This document shows, piece by piece, positions 53,901 to 60,436 of a stretch of DNA of 64,000 nucleotides. The first letter of the stretch is position 1, and every line of letters begins with the position of its first letter. Made by a program: the position numbers and the translations under genes. The notes under the pieces were generated by a model that saw nothing but the letters and a program-made list of their open reading frames with translations, did no database searches and was not told the DNA's origin. The stretch spans positions 4,824,923 to 4,888,922 of the forward strand of contig OY848922.1 of NCBI GenBank assembly GCA_963693285.1. Direction: 5' to 3'. Origin of the DNA: Xestospongia muta. Its lineage: Eukaryota > Porifera > Demospongiae > Haplosclerida > Petrosiidae.

Positions 53901-56900
53901 CTGGTTGAGCACATGATAAATCAGGTCTGAGTGAAGGAAGAGTTAATAACACTCATTTGGAAATACTCTGATTTATTTCAAAATGAACTAGGCACCATCA
54001 AAGCTGTAACTGCCGGCATTGTAGTAAAAGAGAGAGCAACTCCAAGATTTTGTAGTCCATGACTGGTACCATTTGCACTCAGTTCAAAGGTAGATAAGCT
54101 TGCTGTTTTAAAAATTATTATAACTCTTGTCTCTAATATTATACATTGCATATGTCTTAAGCTACCTTCAAATGTATTAGTGTAAAAGACTTCATAGGAT
54201 TGTACCATGTCGATGATATCAAGATGGACACAATTGTTGCTGTATTAAAAGACATGATTCTTTGATTAAAACTGAACCTATCAATCTGTAGGATCCAGTG
54301 TTATGACAGTGCACCTAATATGAAGAAAGCTGCTGCAAAATGTAAGGCTACTGAGCCCAAAGCCCTTTACCTACACTGCTATGGCAATAGTTTGAACTTG
54401 GCTGTGTCAGACACTATTAAAATCATCTGGCCAATGTCTGATGCACTTGATCATGCTTTAGAAATTTGTAAGCTTGTCAAATATTCTACAAGAATATGAA
54501 AATGAAAGAGGAGTTGACTCGACATGTTCCTGGCCTCTGCACATTTTGTCCAACTCGCTGGGCTGTAAGAGGTAACTCATTTTAAAGTATTCATTGAAAT
54601 TATCTTTCACTTTCTGCCACATGGGAGGAATTATTGACTATTGTTCAAGATTCTGAAGTAAAAGCTCAAATTAATGGTAATACAGCTATAATGAAACAGT
54701 TCAAGTTCTGCTCAGCCTAATGCTAGTTGAGTGTGTCCTAAAACACACTGACAATCTGAGCAAGACCATGCAAGCTACAAACATATCAGCAATCCAAACT
54801 CAGCAAGTAAGCAAATTGTCTGTTGATAACCTTAAAAAAATGAGAGATGAATCAAATTTTAATTTCTTTTCGAATAATTGCAGACCCAGGCAGAATTAGA
54901 TGTAAATGATCTGTACTTGATCATCCTTGCAAACTACCTAAGCGTTTTCAAGAATGTCAAGGGGAGCCACATGTTCATAGTACTCCTAAGTTCTACTATC
55001 TCTCATTGTATTATGAATGCTTTGATGTCTCCACTTCTGCAATCAAAAGCAGCTTCCATCAGAAAGATTTTTCCATCCACTGTAATTTAGAACAGCTACT
55101 GGTGAAAACATTGGAAAAAAATTATTCAAATGAGGTTAAAATGATCACAGAGCTATACAGCTCTGATTTAAACAAATCTGATCTAGAAACACAATTGGAG
55201 ATTTTTAGTTCAATTGATATTCAACCAAGTGGATAATTTTTGAATAACGATGACATTAACCAGCACTTCAAATCATTGCCTGACTCTCAAATCAGATACC
55301 TAAATCAGGTAGTTTTGGTTGTCAACTTCATTCTTCTAATGCCCAGTACCAACGCTGTCTCTGAAAGGAGCGCTTCTGCTGTGTGTAGAATAAAAACTTA
55401 TCTTCGTACAATGATGACACAGCAAAGAATGAATAATACCATGATACTACATATTAACAAACATTTAACTGACACAGTTAATCATAAAGAAATACTTAAT
55501 AACTTTATCACTATTAATGATGAATGTCGTAAACATTTTGGAATATTTCCTTAAGAAATGAGGATTTGGTTTGTGTATACAATAAACATCTATTTTGTTC
55601 TTTTTTTCAATGATCATGAATTACTGCAATTTTAATACTTCATTTGCAATGGCCTGGGCAGCTCATTTCAGCTTTCTCAACCCCTGTATAATTGTTTTAT
55701 AAATGGTTGTGAAAGCTTAGCTGTGATTCTAGACATGTGTATACAGTATATATATATTATGAATATTAAGCGTTGTAGTTATATTGTGTGCTAATTTTCA
55801 CATATAAGTTCATCAACAATAGATAAGCTACAGAAGTTATACTTACAAGATTGCCATGGTAACTACTAGTCAGTCATGTTCATTATTGTAACCTAGGTTG
55901 TGTATTTGAGAGCATATACCGTAGTTCCACGAGTAAGTACCCATGGGCGCTTGGAGTTCATTTGGAATTTGAAAGTTGTGGGTGCTTACTAGGGAATTTA
56001 AAAAGTTTCTAATAAGTGCCCACGTATGAATAATTAATTAATTCCCATCAGGCATATAAATTTGTCACACCACAGAGTATTTCACATTCTGAATCATCTC
56101 ACCAAGAATCTGCAGGTATGACTGATCTCTAATTTGTAACAGAATCATCTACACGAGACTATCATGTTAACAAGCCAATATTGAGTCCAGATATAGGGGA
56201 GACACTTTTAACAAAGAAGGAACACAACAATCCTCATAATAGATTCAGTGTTGCTGTGATGAAGGGCAAATTGATAGTTGGTCAAATCACAAAAGAAATT
56301 TCAAAGATATTTTGGTTCTTTCTTCACAAAGGAGGAATGATACCCAGTACAGTCAAGGACAAAAGGAGAAGATCCTCCATTGAGCAAGGCAGTTTAGAAG
56401 TGCCTTGTGAGCTGACCTTTTCAATTCCAAATGAAACAAAATACAACAACACTTTAATGTCTGAAATTTGAAAATTGATAGCCTAACTTTTTCTCATTGC
56501 TCAATATGTGGGACAAAAATATGATGGTGGGCGCATGCATAGAGGTGGGCACTTGTTCTGGGAACAACGGTATATATGTGTGACCTGATTTGTGAAAAGG
56601 GACCACTTCTTTCAAACCATTATAAACCATTTACTATTATATATATGTGTGTGTGTGTGTGTATGTATATATAGTATGATATAACTCAAAGCATGGCATG
56701 ACACATAACACTACTTTACATTTTTTTGCAATAGTATGTTGTGGTCTTTCTATAATTTTGTTTCTTATGACTACAGACAATACATTCATGTGGTAATGGT
56801 TTCCATTTGAACGAGATGGTATTTTTGCAAGAAAATGACACTAATGGAGGCATGCATCTGGAGGGAGTTGTGGAGAAGATGCAGATGAAGTAAGATCAAT

Positions 56901-58535
56901 ACTGGCTCTGGTGAGCATTTGTGTTTGTGTTGCTAGCTTTATTCAAAACTGGACATGGCTTATATGCCTTTCTGTTTGAGTAGACATTTGATACAGGATG
57001 TAGACATTCACAATAGCTTAGTCTATCAAGTGGAAGGTTGCTCATTTGTACTGTTTCACTGTCCTGTGGTTTAAGCCATAGTATGAAAGAAGTTGATCAG
57101 TTTTATCTACTCCACCCATAAAGGTATTGTACCTATCAACCATTAGTGGCTTCTCTACATTTTCTCTTCTTGTAGATGATAATCATGTTCTATGAGTCTT
57201 CGTTACTATACTTCTATCATGGACAGTGCTAAGAATGGTTATGAGCCGTTTATCTTTCCATTGCAAGGCAAGTACACCATCCTATAAGTTTTCTATTCTT
57301 ATTTTTCCTTTCTTCGATCCCTTTCATATCTGTCCAGTTTGTCCTTTACATTTTGCTTTTGATTTCCATTCTAGAGGCATACCTTCTCTATCTACACAGG
57401 CTGTACTACACACTCCCAAACCTTTCAGCTTCATATCTACAAACAGTGATGGGCTGGTATAATAATTGTCCATGTATATATGGTGTCCTGCTTTCTTAAG
57501 TGACCCAAGTAGTCTCATTACAATAACATGTGTAACAGTTTTGTTCTCTCCTACATCTAACATATCATCATTTTCTACAAAATAAGTAAGCATTATACAT
57601 GTACAATAGTCAACCCAATATTATTTGATACATACCTGTATACAGAGTCCAATTGTAAGTATAACCTGTTTTTGAGTCAGCTAAAGATAATGCTTTTAAC
57701 CCCATTTGTTTGGTTTTTTAGGAATGTATTGAAGAAACCAAATTCTGCCCTTGAAGCTACCAATGGCCTCATTTATGGAGAATTCACGTCAAGAATTATA
57801 TACTAACTTGAAAGTTACTAATAAGTGATGTAATAAAGAAACGTCTCTTATATAATGGATCATATCCTGGTACACCTTTTTGTTTTTTTGGCTTTCTTGT
57901 CATTTATGTATAGAAACTTCAAAATTAGGATGAAATGATCCCTTGACATTAGACGAGAGAAGGTGACTGTACTAAAAGCTAGTACTGAGCCCAGTAATCT
58001 TCTAATTTGGGGTAGTGGATTGTTCCAATTATTATTACCAGATTAAAAAATTGTAGCTTTTCTGTTGATGTTTGCATCTTTTTTGCAATAGTTTAGGCAA
58101 GGTCAGTGTGAAACTTCTGTTTTGTCTGTTATATCTTCTGTTCCTTCAGATTTTCCAACAAACTCTGGGATATCATATGCTACATTACTCAGAGAGATAT
58201 GTTTTGTTGCACTGATTTCAATTTCATCACTATACACTATTTCCATATTATCTACTATTTCAGTTTCCACATCAAAATCATTGCTATCATAGTATTCATC
58301 ATCTATTATTATTAATGATTATTAATAATTTATTATTATAATATTCTCTGATCTGTAATAACATTTTAATATCATACTTAGTGTGATATTTATAACCTAT
58401 GACTACTTGATACAATCATACAATGATCTTTCATACCTTATTCACAACAGTAATGTCAGCACCATTACTAATTAATATTTTGATGATCTCTGGTTGATTA
58501 TTGATAGCTGCCCAATGTAATGCAGTCCTGCCATA
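23706..58535 (-). CDS. ankyrin / Roc-COR GTPase / double death-domain protein (13 exons in window)
   Basis: The gene model is: four 99-nt ankyrin exons (58437-58535, 47996-48094, 42442-42540, 35310-35408); half repeat 28466-28538; Roc-COR 25891-27719; then 25351-25795, 25262-25297, 25003-25056, 24702-24956, 24353-24481, 24137-24199, and 23706-23974 with the stop. Every junction has GT/AG sites and a matching phase (0 up to the half repeat, 1 for most later joins). The total is 3549 nt, 1182 codons plus stop. Known ROCO proteins use Roc as a GTPase and COR for dimerisation; DAPK1 combines ankyrin, Roc-COR and death domains. By analogy this is a cytoplasmic signalling or cell-death switch, lacking a kinase in the visible part. 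More ankyrin exons and the start codon may lie to the right of the window. Confidence 0.8.
24137..24481 (-). CDS. two linker exons between death domains
   Basis: Exons 24353-24481 (129 nt) and 24137-24199 (63 nt) are both phase 1-1. The first has an internal repeat pattern ([24 protein letters not shown]). The equivalent exon in the tandem copy is shorter (96 nt, DHISLCRAE, DHILKD), so the linker length varies by whole repeat units. Thr/Asp-rich and probably flexible; no known motif. Confidence 0.7.
24702..24956 (-). CDS. exon with first death-type domain
   Basis: The acceptor TATAATAG opens [15 protein letters not shown], then [19 protein letters not shown] and [20 protein letters not shown], ending at EIISQN before GTAACA. 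The W-x-I-LG-x-LG start and the R-K-D-ML--WL core are the hallmark of death domains. If the donor at 24701 is not used, reading continues to a stop near 24652, giving a shorter isoform without the second death domain. The paralogous donor at 21276 (GTAATA) has the same form. Confidence 0.75.
25003..25297 (-). CDS. two small linker exons
   Basis: Exon 25262-25297 (36 nt, [12 protein letters not shown]) and exon 25003-25056 (54 nt, [18 protein letters not shown]) join in phase 1 on both sides. They form a short linker between the C-terminal beta-rich exon and the first death domain. Both have counterparts in the tandem copy (37 and 54 nt). Confidence 0.7.
25351..25795 (-). CDS. C-terminal domain exon following COR
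   Basis: This 445-nt exon starts after TTCTATTGTAG ([19 protein letters not shown]) and ends CWLI before GTAAGAT. It includes [20 protein letters not shown] and WIEVYYNG, an alternating pattern suggesting a beta-rich domain, then a Cys-containing stretch (VSVPCKQEH) and HPVIISW. I recall similar segments after COR in ankyrin-Roc-COR proteins of sponges and cnidarians; no named domain can be assigned. It has no match in the tandem copy. Confidence 0.7.
25891..27719 (-). CDS. Roc-COR GTPase exon
   Basis: A single 1829-nt exon. The P-loop GPPCVGKT (27622-27645) follows a hydrophobic strand (MRLVLM). The G3-like motif DSGGQPQF is at 26962-26985. The usual NKxD position holds TYYD (26704-26715) after LPLFMIIG. 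Between P-loop and G3 lies a long Ser/Thr/Glu-rich, low-complexity insert (about 27061-27438), unusual for a compact GTPase. After the G domain come [29 protein letters not shown] and [17 protein letters not shown], the pattern of the COR domain of ROCO proteins. The exon joins the half ankyrin repeat through a split Ala codon. GTP binding looks possible, but base specificity is uncertain because of the altered G4. Confidence 0.8.
28466..28538 (-). CDS. terminal half ankyrin repeat exon
   Basis: A 73-nt exon between TTCACTCAG and GTATG encodes [20 protein letters not shown] and IIDE. This is the TPLHLA-type first half of a repeat with a capping C-terminus. It enters in phase 0, as the 99-nt exons require, and leaves in phase 1, as the Roc-COR exon requires. 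Confidence 0.8.
28981..29435. repeat. fragment of the ankyrin-intron unit with an unoccupied TTAA site
   Basis: Aligns with 34660-35090 and 47230-47590. In those two copies a piggyBac end (TTAACCGTTTGA / TTAACCCTTTGA, read on the minus strand) sits at the left boundary. Here the same flank is continuous through TTTTAACTGCAGTTATG (TTAA at 28985-28988) with no transposon. The match stops abruptly near 29435, before the point where an ankyrin exon would be expected. Confidence 0.65.
29647..30611 (-). other. unrecognised open frame split by a MITE
   Basis: On the minus strand, 30444-30611 ([20 protein letters not shown], then [16 protein letters not shown]) and 29647-29835 ([19 protein letters not shown], then [13 protein letters not shown]) are both open. 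They are separated exactly by the inverted-repeat element 29836-30443. A splice-like acceptor (TTGAATACAG) precedes the first part. The family is not recognised; it may be a host exon or an older transposon. The flanking bases suggest the frame was continuous before insertion. Confidence 0.3.
29836..30443 (+). mobile_element. MITE family B, copy 1, with HTH plus HIRAN-like tail
   Basis: Ends are inverted repeats: TACCGTAGTTCTCCGAGTAA on the left and CTCGGGGAACTACGGTA on the right, each with a GGGCGCTT motif inside. Flanking TA is consistent with a TA target. GGTGGGCGCTT recurs several times near the right end. Inside, 30000-30113 encodes [20 protein letters not shown] then YGVDIKHIR, two stops and FDKLR, which resembles a Brinker/CENP-B-type helix-turn-helix. 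It is followed by the tail of the HIRAN-like coding fragment seen in other copies (CTVKDKRRK). Broken and non-autonomous. Confidence 0.7.
30907..31652 (+). mobile_element. MITE family B, copy 2, HIRAN-like coding fragment
   Basis: Ends ACCATAGTTCCCTGAG and CTCAGGGAACGACGGTA are inverted repeats matching copy 1. The plus strand from about 31185 to 31460 encodes [19 protein letters not shown], then [20 protein letters not shown] and [12 protein letters not shown] without a stop. This N-P-H-D ... G-G-T-I-C ... L-E-V-P-C pattern resembles HIRAN-type DNA-binding domains associated with DNA repair helicases. The first codon is uncertain (TTG). Confidence 0.7.
31785..34658 (-). mobile_element. piggyBac transposon copy 1, decayed, with nested Harbinger MITE
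   Basis: The right end is TTAA at 34655-34658 with CCGTTTGACTGCG inward, a piggyBac-type end. The transposase runs on the minus strand from ATG at 34505, with an acidic N-terminus, a stop in the N-terminal region, and [18 protein letters not shown]. The catalytic Asp positions are visible in LSIDEA (around 33.66 kb), [14 protein letters not shown] (32.58 kb) and [12 protein letters not shown] (32.37 kb). The C-terminal Cys/His cluster ([16 protein letters not shown]) is at 31.8-31.93 kb. It is interrupted by a foreign element at 32711-33464 and by stops and frameshifts. The left terminal repeat was not found. Confidence 0.8.
32711..33464 (+). mobile_element. PIF/Harbinger-derived MITE nested in piggyBac copy 1
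   Basis: Ends ACTGCGTTTACACTG and GTAAACACAGT are inverted repeats, with TTA/TAA at the borders, the usual Harbinger target. The plus strand near 33152-33300 encodes [18 protein letters not shown], then [20 protein letters not shown], the N-terminal region of DDE_4-type Harbinger transposases. The catalytic part is absent. The same insertion is present at the same site in piggyBac copy 3 and absent from copy 4. Confidence 0.8.
35310..35408 (-). CDS. ankyrin exon of unit 1
   Basis: 99 nt between ACTGTTACAG-type acceptor and GTATG donor, phase 0. It encodes [20 protein letters not shown] followed by [13 protein letters not shown], one full consensus repeat. It differs from the exons at 47996 and 58437 by only a few residues, and the introns around them also match, so these three are recent duplicates. 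Confidence 0.85.
35640..36200 (-). mobile_element. ISL2EU/Harbinger-type transposase fragment
   Basis: Minus-strand reading gives [19 protein letters not shown], then [20 protein letters not shown]. This matches the transposase at 62.30-62.66 kb over its central part, including the flanking sequence up to about 36.19 kb. It is a truncated copy of that element, joined directly to unit 1 near 35640. Confidence 0.7.
36200..39640. other. intronic gap, no supported gene
   Basis: No domain-bearing ORF. A (GT)n run lies near 38196-38213, followed by GC-richer sequence to about 38.75 kb that may belong to a repeat family. An ATG-to-donor stretch at 36358-36406 ([11 protein letters not shown] before GTAAGT) could be a first exon but is too short to call. 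Confidence 0.45.
39800..42112 (-). mobile_element. piggyBac transposon copy 2, divergent subfamily, decayed
   Basis: The right end is TTAA at 42109-42112 with CCCTTACAGG inward. Minus-strand transposase pieces in order are: acidic N-terminus 41464-41772 (ATG at 41772), [20 protein letters not shown] (41.1 kb), the catalytic-region [18 protein letters not shown] (40.6 kb), and C-terminal [14 protein letters not shown] and [11 protein letters not shown] (39.9-40.15 kb). Frameshifts separate them. It differs clearly in sequence from copies 1, 3 and 4. Near the end, CACGAATTTGTGACA-like motifs recur three times (41.99-42.10 kb), probably subterminal repeats. The left end was not found. Confidence 0.75.
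42442..42540 (-). CDS. ankyrin exon not belonging to the duplicated units
   Basis: 99 nt, phase 0, acceptor TTAATTGTAG and donor GTCAGT. It encodes [20 protein letters not shown] followed by [13 protein letters not shown]. Sequence and introns are distinct from the other three 99-nt exons, so this repeat is older or came from another part of the array. Confidence 0.8.
42541..43474. other. intronic gap, nothing recognised
   Basis: AT-rich intron sequence with near-palindromic ACATGT motifs around 42620-42660. No coding region and no clear element boundary until the dispersed repeat begins at 43475. Confidence 0.5.
43475..43658. repeat. dispersed direct repeat, copy 2
   Basis: Second copy of the sequence at 1-184. 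It ends where segmental unit 2 begins (TATATTATGTATATTATG), so its insertion or a recombination event set the unit boundary here. Confidence 0.7.
43740..44231 (+). mobile_element. MITE family B, copy 3, left end deleted
   Basis: The right end (GGTGGGCGCTTGCTCATGG) remains but the left inverted repeat is missing, the sequence jumping from the unit flank into the coding fragment. The plus strand to 44035 encodes [20 protein letters not shown], then [13 protein letters not shown] and [12 protein letters not shown]. Confidence 0.65.
44345..47227 (-). mobile_element. piggyBac transposon copy 3 with nested Harbinger MITE
   Basis: Close relative of copy 1. The right end is TTAA at 47224-47227 with CCCTTTGACCGCG inward, closer to a canonical end than in copy 1. 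The transposase starts at ATG 47074 ([18 protein letters not shown]) and is open to 46421. The frame here has Gln where copy 1 has a stop. [17 protein letters not shown] near 46.2 kb includes the first catalytic Asp; the later part is at 44.4-45.2 kb, broken. A second Harbinger MITE copy (45291-46029) splits it at the same position as in copy 1. Confidence 0.8.
45291..46029 (+). mobile_element. Harbinger MITE nested in piggyBac copy 3
   Basis: Same ends (ACTGCGTTTACACTG, GTAAACACAGT) and the same insertion site as 32711-33464, with a small internal deletion in the HTH-coding region. The pre-insertion state is preserved at about 57575-57592. Confidence 0.8.
47996..48094 (-). CDS. ankyrin exon of unit 2
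   Basis: 99 nt, phase 0, encoding [20 protein letters not shown] followed by [13 protein letters not shown], with intact acceptor and GTATG donor. The second half is identical in sequence to unit 1; differences cluster in the first helix, the surface that usually contacts ligands. Confidence 0.85.
48436..52172 (+). mobile_element. Gypsy-type LTR retrotransposon A, decayed gag-pol
   Basis: Plus-strand pieces in order: Gag-like [17 protein letters not shown] (48.5 kb) and [16 protein letters not shown]; protease [11 protein letters not shown] (49.23 kb); reverse transcriptase [39 protein letters not shown] and YIDE at 50075-50086, where the family has YIDD; RNase [10 protein letters not shown] and [20 protein letters not shown] (50.7-50.8 kb); integrase [20 protein letters not shown] (51.5 kb). 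Many stops and frameshifts mean it is inactive. AATAAA lies soon after the last ORF. I could not define LTRs. Confidence 0.8.
52425..53040 (-). mobile_element. MITE-like element, family A, copy 2, near-complete HIRAN-like domain
   Basis: Minus strand from about 52920: [18 protein letters not shown], then [18 protein letters not shown], a single frameshift, then [20 protein letters not shown] and [12 protein letters not shown]. This covers the whole HIRAN-like pattern seen piecemeal in families B and C. Ends are T-rich imperfect inverted repeats (GCCGTTTTTTCCGGGTGC versus GCGTTTTTTTGAATGTC). The element sits between Gypsy A and Gypsy B. Confidence 0.6.
53065..54096 (+). mobile_element. Gypsy-type retrotransposon B, gag-protease part only
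   Basis: Homologous to the 5' part of A and C. It shows two zinc-knuckle motifs ([13 protein letters not shown] and [14 protein letters not shown], 53.43-53.52 kb) and a protease-like [11 protein letters not shown], where the catalytic DTG has become DTE. It breaks off near 54096, where hAT sequence begins. Inactive. Confidence 0.75.
54097..55686 (+). mobile_element. hAT transposon fragment, ZMYM1-like, decayed
   Basis: Plus-strand pieces: [51 protein letters not shown] and [12 protein letters not shown] (54.2-54.5 kb), typical of the ZMYM1/hAT catalytic core. The C-terminal dimerisation region is [20 protein letters not shown] and [19 protein letters not shown] (55.34-55.46 kb). The right end CAACCCCTG at 55678-55686 is a hAT-type terminal repeat. 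The left end is truncated against Gypsy B. Several stops. Confidence 0.8.
55917..56572 (+). mobile_element. MITE family B, copy 4, HIRAN-like coding fragment
   Basis: Ends TACCGTAGTTCCACGAG and GGGAACAACGGTA are inverted repeats. The plus strand 56181-56471 is open: [38 protein letters not shown], then [12 protein letters not shown]. Best-matched partner of copy 2. Confidence 0.7.
56670..58310 (-). mobile_element. piggyBac transposon copy 4, truncated
   Basis: Minus-strand pieces match copies 1 and 3: [20 protein letters not shown] (57.5 kb, second catalytic Asp) and [20 protein letters not shown]. The acidic N-terminus survives only in part and is cut near 58310, so the TTAA end is missing. 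The sequence at 57575-57592 (CTACAAAATAAGTAAG) is the uninterrupted site of the Harbinger insertion of copies 1 and 3. Confidence 0.75.
58437..58535 (-). CDS. ankyrin exon of unit 3
   Basis: 99 nt, phase 0, [20 protein letters not shown] followed by [13 protein letters not shown], with intact acceptor and GTATG donor. It is the most upstream exon of the large gene that I can see; earlier exons, if any, lie beyond the window. Confidence 0.85.
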
Positions 58536-58829
58536 CTGTAACAATAAAACAAAGAAGCAATACATACACAATGTACACTATACAGATCAATTTCAACTCA
58601 ATGTACTAGTAGTAACACAATACATTCATAATGTTAATAATGTAATGTAAACATCCACTATGTGATGTTGTCAATAATTATGGTACAATTATTATATAGT
58701 TACATTTATACATATATAATTACTATATAATTCTAATTATGTGTTTATTATGTACATGTTATGAATATAATTATCTCTTCCTGTCCCACCATAACTTGAT
58801 TTTGTGTATACTATATAAATGTCATATGG

Positions 58830-60150
58830 GGTGTATTAATGAATGTTCTATATCTATGTGACTCGACTTCAAGATATGATGGGTGTTCATGGGAGCATCG
58901 GAGAATTCTGCCTCCAACATTATTGTAGGGATAATGATGTCTTTGATGATAAGACATCGGCAGTTGTATGTAGTGTTTGTGGTCTTTTCATGCACAAATT
59001 TATCAAGTATTTACTAATGCCTAGAAGACTGTCTGATTATCTTTTGATTCAATTGTAGACTTGGTGAAGGAGCATTATGGTCCAAAATCATCAGTAGTTG
59101 TCCAGTGTTTACTACAATTTAATTTAAGGCTACAACAACCAGGAGAGAGAGTGGCTGTTTATAGCTGAGCTGAGACAACTATCCAAATTTTGTGAATATT
59201 GGGAGATATGTTAGATTTCGTGCTACGTGATCGTTTAGTGGGTGATATTAGACAGCTGAGTATTCAATGATGACTGCTGGCTGAACCCATCCTAACTCTG
59301 AAACGTGCTCTCGAACTGGTACTTGCAATGTAGTCTGAAGGATACAAGAGATACTTAGTGCTAAAAGGCCTACTTGTTACCGTTGTGGAGGAAACATCTT
59401 AGCACCAATTTGCAGATTTAAAAAATATGTTTGTCATGGCTGCAAAAAGAAGGGGCACCTAATCAGATGTTGTAGAAATGCCCCCAAAAAAGAGGCCAAA
59501 CAAGTCAAATACAAACATTAACGAGATGGTAGAAGACCCCATTTCTCAATTGTATATGTTTCCCTCAAGTAAGACAAAACCGTTAAAGACAGTGGTTAAT
59601 ATAGATAGCAAAGAGGTTGAGATGGAGAAAAACACAGGAGCGTTAGTGTCAGTGATGACACACACAGAGTACAAGAGGCTATGTAATCAAAAGAGTAGAC
59701 TCCCATTACATGCAGCAAGAATAAACTGGAAGACATATACAGGAGAGATGATTAAAGTGGTGGTGAACCATCAAGGAGATGAAGAGGGATTAACATTAGT
59801 TATTGTAGAGTCCAAAGGACCTAATCTACTCAGAAGAGAGTGGTTGATGAAGTTGAAACAGGACTTGCACATGATAAATCATGTCCGACTGAAGGAAGAG
59901 TTAACAACACTCATTTCAAGATACTCTTATATTTTTTAGAATGAACTAGGTATCTGATATCAAAGCTGTATCTGACAGGATCATAGCAGAAGAGAGAGCC
60001 ACTCATAGGTTGTTGTCCACAACTGATACCATTTGCACTCCGATCAAAGGTAGATAAGGAACTAGAGAGACTAGAGTCGATGGGAGTACTGGAAAAAGTG
60101 GAATTTGCAGACTGGGCGGCACCCATCATTTCAGTATTGAAGGATGACTG
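58830..60150 (+). mobile_element. Gypsy-type retrotransposon C, 5' part
   Basis: Gag-like MGVHGSIGEFCLQHYCRDND (58.88 kb), a zinc-knuckle remnant ([16 protein letters not shown], 59.43-59.48 kb), and a protease frame open 59478-59939 with [11 protein letters not shown] in place of the DTGA motif. It is cut shortly after the start of reverse transcriptase (FADWAAPIISVLKDD, 60.1 kb). Because its left flank equals that of Gypsy A, it is likely a duplicate of the same insertion rather than an independent one. Confidence 0.75.
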
Positions 60151-60180
60151 AAATTTTAAGCTAAATGCTTGAACTAAATA

Positions 60181-60436
60181 ATTTAAGCAATCCTTTTATA
60201 AAAAAATTAAAATAAAAACCAAGTTTTTATAACCTATACAGCTGAATTTGAGGTAGTCGTTTGCTTTGAGTTATATTAACTATACTGCTTGCTCATCTCC
60301 TGAGTAAAATTTAAGCAATCCTTTTATAAAAAAATTAAAATAAAAACCAAGTTTTTATTACCTATACAGCTGAATTTGAGGTAGTCATTTGCTTTGAGTT
60401 ATATTAACTATACTGCTTGCTCATCTCCTGAGTAAT
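60181..60436. repeat. tandem duplication, 2 x 128 bp
   Basis: ATTTAAGCAATCC at 60181 and again at 60309 begin two nearly identical 128-bp units, each ending in CATCTCCTGAGTAA. Only a few differences (for example AACCTATAC versus TACCTATAC). No coding content. Confidence 0.9.

Larger units (their letters stand above)
55690..59060. repeat. segmental unit 3 (MITE + truncated piggyBac + ankyrin exon)
   Basis: Same order and flanks as units 1 and 2, with more divergence. It has the complete MITE family B copy but a piggyBac lacking both the nested Harbinger MITE and its 5' end. It continues past the ankyrin exon into Gypsy C at the same flank position as Gypsy A in unit 2. Confidence 0.75.
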
